DNA of 64,000 nt. It comes from SZUA-442 sp963753185 (lineage in GTDB: Bacteria > Actinomycetota > Acidimicrobiia > Spongiisociales > UBA5794). This document shows positions 60,779-64,000 of this stretch, piece by piece. Both the position numbers and the translations under genes were made by a program. Within the stretch, counting starts at the first letter, position 1. The number at the start of each line of letters is the position of its first letter. Under the pieces are notes generated by a model that saw only the letters and a program-made list of their open reading frames with translations, ran no database searches and was not told where the DNA came from. The stretch is taken from contig CAVWBO010000007.1 of assembly GCA_963753185.1 (NCBI GenBank), positions 1,550,001-1,614,000 on the forward strand, given 5' to 3'.

Positions 60779-61837
60779 ATGATCAACGCGACGATCACCG
60801 GATGGGGGAAGTGTGTTCCCCAGGCCATTCTCACCAACGATGACCTCGCTTCTGTCATTGAAACCTCCGACGAATGGATCGTGTCCCGTTCCGGGATCAG
60901 GGAGCGGCGCGTCTCGCATGTGTCGAACTCGGATCTCGCGACCCTTGCGAGCAAGCGTGCGCTGGCGGCCGCCGGTCGATCAGCCGATGAGATCGACTAC
61001 ATCATCCTCGCGACCTGTACGCCCGATCGACAGATCCCATCATCGGCGTGCTACGTGCAGACGAAGCTCGGTGCGACGAACGCAGCTGCTGCCGACATCA
61101 ACGCGGGGTGCTCGGGGTTCATCTACGGCCTGTCCATGGCATACGGCCTGATCGGAACGTCCCAGGCATCGAAGGTGCTCGTCATCGGCTCGGAGCGCAC
61201 CACCTCGTACCTCGACTTCGAGGAGCGCGCAACAGCCGTCCTGTTCGGCGACGGTGCCGGGGCGGTCGTCCTCGAGGCGACCGAGTCGGACGTCGGGATC
61301 CGCGCAATCAGGCTCGGTGCCGACGGCGCAGGCTCCGAGTGGCTCACGGCGCGAGGACTCGGGACGGACTATGCGGGGTCGGGTGAACGGCTCGCCATCG
61401 TCATGGACGGTGCCGAGGTCTTCAAGGGCGCCGTGAAGCAGATGGGCGACAGCTCCGTCGAGATCGCAGCGGAAGCGGGCTGGGAGCTCGGCGACATCGA
61501 TCTGCTCATCCCGCACCAGGCCAACCTGAGGATCATCGACGCCGTGAGGCGAAGGATCGGCGCAAGTGAGGACAAGGTCTTCGTCAACATCCACAAGTAC
61601 GGCAACACCTCCGCCGCGACCATCCCCATTGCGCTCGCCGAGGCACTCGACGAAGGCAAGGTCGGTCCGGGGTCCCGGCTCGTGTTGGTGGCGTACGGCG
61701 CCGGGATCACCTGGGGCGCGTGCGCCATCGAATGGGGAGACAGGGTGACACCAACCGGGATCATCGACGACGCGCTCCCAGAGCCCCACGAGACCGCACT
61801 CGCGATGATGCTCGCCAAGCAGGTGGTGTTCTCGTGA
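60779..61837 (+). CDS. fabH: 3-oxoacyl-ACP synthase III
   Basis: Starts fatty-acid chains by condensing acyl-CoA with malonyl-ACP. The catalytic triad is visible: Cys in ADINAGCSGFIYGL, His in LLIPHQANLRIIDAV and Asn in HKYGNTSAATIPIAL. At 352 aa it is about 20 residues longer than usual because of a C-terminal tail (PHETALAMMLAKQVVFS) after the normal end of the fold. ATG 60779 follows GGAAGGAG. It overlaps fabG by GTGA. Confidence 0.96.
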   Translation: MINATITGWGKCVPQAILTNDDLASVIETSDEWIVSRSGIRERRVSHVSNSDLATLASKRALAAAGRSADEIDYIILATCTPDRQIPSSACYVQTKLGATNAAAADINAGCSGFIYGLSMAYGLIGTSQASKVLVIGSERTTSYLDFEERATAVLFGDGAGAVVLEATESDVGIRAIRLGADGAGSEWLTARGLGTDYAGSGERLAIVMDGAEVFKGAVKQMGDSSVEIAAEAGWELGDIDLLIPHQANLRIIDAVRRRIGASEDKVFVNIHKYGNTSAATIPIALAEALDEGKVGPGSRLVLVAYGAGITWGACAIEWGDRVTPTGIIDDALPEPHETALAMMLAKQVVFS

Positions 61838-62571
61838 CCGTTCCGGTCGCCCTGGTCACGGGCGCGTCGCGGGGCATCGGCAGGGCGATCGCGATGCGTC
61901 TGGCAGGCGATGGATTCGCCGTCGCCGTCAACTACGCGACGAACACGGACCTCGCGGACGAGGTCGTCGCGAGTATCGACGCTGCCGGAGGGACGGCACT
62001 CGCCGTTCGCGGGGACATGGCGGACGCCGATGATGTGGCGGCCACGTTCGCGCGGGTTGAACGCGATCTCGGTCCCGTGACCGTGCTCGTGAACAATGCG
62101 GGGATCACCGACGACGGCCTCATCCTGCGGATGGACCTCGAACAATGGAACCGCGTCATCTCCACCAACCTCACGTCGGCGTACCTGTGCACGAAGGCTG
62201 CGCTCCGGGGCATGGTCAGGGCCCGATACGGGCGAATCATCACGATCAGCTCGGTCTCGGGGATCTCGGGGAATCCGGGACAGGCGAACTACGCAGCCTC
62301 CAAGGCCGGACTCATCGGGTTGACGAAGTCCGTCGCGAAGGAGGTCGGTTCCCGAGGCATCACGGTGAACGCCGTGGCGCCCGGATTCATCGACACCGAC
62401 ATGACGGAGTCCCTCGGTGAGGCCGTGACCTCGAGGGCTGTGGAACAGATCTCCCTCGGTCGTCTGGGTCGACCAGAGGAGGTCGCGTCCGTGGTTGGCT
62501 ATCTTGCCTCGGACGGCGCGTCGTACGTAACGGGTCAGACGATCGTCGTGGACGGCGGCCTGGCCCTTTGA
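61834..62571 (+). CDS. fabG: 3-oxoacyl-ACP reductase
   Basis: A 245-aa short-chain dehydrogenase that reduces the beta-keto group with NADPH. Cofactor motif VTGASRGIGRAIA, NNAG as VLVNNAGITDD, active site Ser in ITISSVSGISGNPGQANYAASKAG with Tyr and Lys spaced YxxxK, and the C-terminal YVTGQTIVVDGGLAL. GTG 61834 is coupled to the fabH stop. Confidence 0.96.
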   Translation: MTVPVALVTGASRGIGRAIAMRLAGDGFAVAVNYATNTDLADEVVASIDAAGGTALAVRGDMADADDVAATFARVERDLGPVTVLVNNAGITDDGLILRMDLEQWNRVISTNLTSAYLCTKAALRGMVRARYGRIITISSVSGISGNPGQANYAASKAGLIGLTKSVAKEVGSRGITVNAVAPGFIDTDMTESLGEAVTSRAVEQISLGRLGRPEEVASVVGYLASDGASYVTGQTIVVDGGLAL

Positions 62572-62588
62572 ATCAGGAGGCGGAAGCC

Positions 62589-62834
62589 ATGGAACGCTCG
62601 GAAATCGAATCGAAGTTGACCGGACTCCTCGTCGACGAGCTCGGCCTCGATGCTGAAAAGATCACGATGGAGTCGAGGTTCGAGGAGGATCTCGAGGTCG
62701 ACTCGCTCGGCGTCGTCGAGCTGTTGATGGCGCTCGAGGACAACTTCGGCGTACAGATCCCCGATGAGGAAGCCGAATCCCTCACCACCGTTGGCGAGGC
62801 CGTTGCCCTCGTCGAACAGAAGCTCAACGGCTGA
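62589..62834 (+). CDS. acpP: acyl carrier protein
   Basis: An 81-aa acidic four-helix carrier. The phosphopantetheine attachment serine is in LEVDSLGVVELLMALED (about residue 40). GGAGGCGG precedes ATG 62589; a TTG at 62568 is not preferred. It sits between fabG and fabF as usual. Confidence 0.97.
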   Translation: MERSEIESKLTGLLVDELGLDAEKITMESRFEEDLEVDSLGVVELLMALEDNFGVQIPDEEAESLTTVGEAVALVEQKLNG

Positions 62835-62844
62835 GGGAGGCCAC

Positions 62845-64000
62845 GTGACCGATCGCCGCGTCGTCGTCACCGGGCTCGGTGCGGTCACCGCGCTCGGCAA
62901 CGGTGTCGAACCGATCTGGAAGAACCTCCTCGCAGGTACGAGCGGGATCTCGCGCATCGAGCGCGTCGACGTCTCCGACATCCCGACGAAGATCGCAGCG
63001 GAGGTCAAGGACTTCGACATCGAGCAGTACATGCCGCGCAAGGAGGCAAGGCGCCTCGACAGGAGCGCGCAGTTCTTCTGGGTCGCGACGAGCCAGGCAC
63101 TCGATGACGCCGGCCTCCACTACGAGGAAGATGACCCAGCCGCCCTGCGTGCAGGCGTGCTTGCGGGAACAGGGATCGGCGGCGTCGAGACGTTCGAGTC
63201 CCAATTCGAGGTGCTGAAGGAACGGGGCCCACAACGGATGTCTCCGACAGGCATCGCCATGATCATCTCGAACATGGCCGGGGGAGTCGTCTCGATCGAC
63301 TTCAATCTCTACGGTCCGAACTCCACGGTCGTGACCGCCTGCGCGGCATCCGCAAACGCCATCGGGGATGCAGCAGAGGTCATCAGACGCAATGCCGCTG
63401 ATGTGATGGTCGCAGGTGGCGGTGAGGCCAGCATCACGCGGTTCGCCGTCGGAGGATTCGCCCAGGCCCGGGCGCTCAGCAAGAACAACGACGACCCTTC
63501 GGGGTCATCGCGACCGTTCGACCTCAATCGGGACGGATTCGTGATGGGGGAGGGCGCTGCCGTCCTGGTGCTCGAGGAACTCGACCACGCCCTCGCCAGG
63601 GGGGCGACCATCCACGGTGAGGTCCTCGGATACGGGATGTCCGCGGACGGGTACCACATCACCCTTCCGCGGCCCGGCGGAGCGGGCGCGGCACGTGCGA
63701 TGACGGCGGCGCTCCAGGACGCGGGCATCGCACCCGCTGATCTCGGGTACATCAACGCCCATGGCACGTCGACCCCCGCGAATGATGCGACCGAGACGGC
63801 TGCCATCAAGCTCGCGTTTGGTGATGCCGCGTACGACATCCCCGTGTCGTCCACGAAGTCGATGACGGGGCACCTCCTCGGTGCTGCGGGGGCGATCGAG
63901 TCCCTTGCGTGTCTCCTCGCACTCCGAGATGGTGTCATTCCGCCGACGATCAACTACGAGACGCCTGATCCCGAGTGTGACCTGGACTACGTTCCGAACG
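62845..64000 (+). CDS. fabF: 3-oxoacyl-ACP synthase II (3' end outside window)
   Basis: Elongating condensing enzyme. About 385 residues are present: RRVVVTGLGAVTALGNGV at the start, nucleophile TACAASANAIGDA, first His in YINAHGTSTPANDATE, Lys in SSTKSMTGHLLGAAG with the adjacent second His. The final ~25-30 residues are beyond the right edge. GTG 62845 follows GGGAGG. Confidence 0.96.
   Translation, partial: MTDRRVVVTGLGAVTALGNGVEPIWKNLLAGTSGISRIERVDVSDIPTKIAAEVKDFDIEQYMPRKEARRLDRSAQFFWVATSQALDDAGLHYEEDDPAALRAGVLAGTGIGGVETFESQFEVLKERGPQRMSPTGIAMIISNMAGGVVSIDFNLYGPNSTVVTACAASANAIGDAAEVIRRNAADVMVAGGGEASITRFAVGGFAQARALSKNNDDPSGSSRPFDLNRDGFVMGEGAAVLVLEELDHALARGATIHGEVLGYGMSADGYHITLPRPGGAGAARAMTAALQDAGIAPADLGYINAHGTSTPANDATETAAIKLAFGDAAYDIPVSSTKSMTGHLLGAAGAIESLACLLALRDGVIPPTINYETPDPECDLDYVPN

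Noticed and set aside
62568..62588. TTG start for acpP seven codons upstream
   Set aside because: The ribosome site GGAGGCGG lies inside this stretch and is correctly spaced for ATG 62589; ACP families start there.

Overview
This 64-kb window is high-GC chromosomal DNA from a member of the Actinomycetota. The evidence is a WhiB-type Fe-S regulator, an F420-dependent LLM-class oxidoreductase, a Cdc48-like AAA protein of the actinobacterial Cpa type, a WhiB/ECF/LPXTG repertoire, and repeated leaderless promoters (TANNNT six bases before an ATG). I infer an uncultured Acidimicrobiia-like lineage with moderate confidence. No tRNA, rRNA, IS element, prophage or CRISPR array was seen; the one structural RNA is RNase P RNA.

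Layout. 1-9.1 kb: katG (3' end outside the window) diverging from an aquaporin, rnpB, two small reverse-strand genes, whiB, then a translationally coupled set of ECF sigma factor, two membrane-anchored beta-propeller proteins, an S33-type hydrolase (frameshifted) and an 87-aa protein. 9.2-13 kb: hypA with a Mrp/MinD-type ATPase, two small genes, trpD (two apparent frameshifts), and a thioredoxin-like lipoprotein gene whose first catalytic Cys codon is an in-frame TGA followed by a SECIS-like hairpin, a candidate selenoprotein. 13-21.1 kb: a reverse-strand his operon headed by a TrpR-like regulator (hisR-hisG-D-C-B-H-F-IE, then tlpA and an Lgt-like gene), with hisA divergent and a palindromic operator candidate between them. 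21.2-36.7 kb: an LPXTG surface protein, the Cdc48-like ATPase, csaA, a DEDD exonuclease/GIY-YIG fusion, a cysteine-less DsbA-like protein with a zinc ribbon, an rRNA/tRNA methyltransferase, a TPM-domain protein, a DapB-like dehydrogenase, an AlkA-type glycosylase, kynureninase, an archaeal-type methionine adenosyltransferase and a Cys/Met PLP enzyme. 36.8-47.9 kb: a long reverse-strand unit ilvB-ilvN-ilvC-leuA-leuB-gnd-dapA-pntAa-pntAb-pntB preceded by a branched-chain leader peptide and attenuator. 48-59.8 kb: an NYN-domain protein, a GAF histidine kinase, an LLM oxidoreductase, queG, a phosphoesterase, an ArsA/Get3 ATPase, a ROK kinase and an aminotransferase. 59.8-64 kb: the fatty-acid cluster fabD-fabH-fabG-acpP-fabF (fabF runs off the end).

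How the genes work together. Histidine and branched-chain amino-acid synthesis each appear as near-complete units with visible control elements: a repressor site for his, and ribosome-mediated attenuation for ilv. gnd and the transhydrogenase pntAB, both concerned with NADPH, lie downstream of the NADPH-consuming ilvC. The most notable result is the candidate selenoprotein (UxxC) beside an ordinary CxxC TlpA-like lipoprotein. One caution applies: all four apparent frameshifts lie between 8.1 and 14.3 kb, around this gene, so local sequence quality must be verified before the TGA is accepted.
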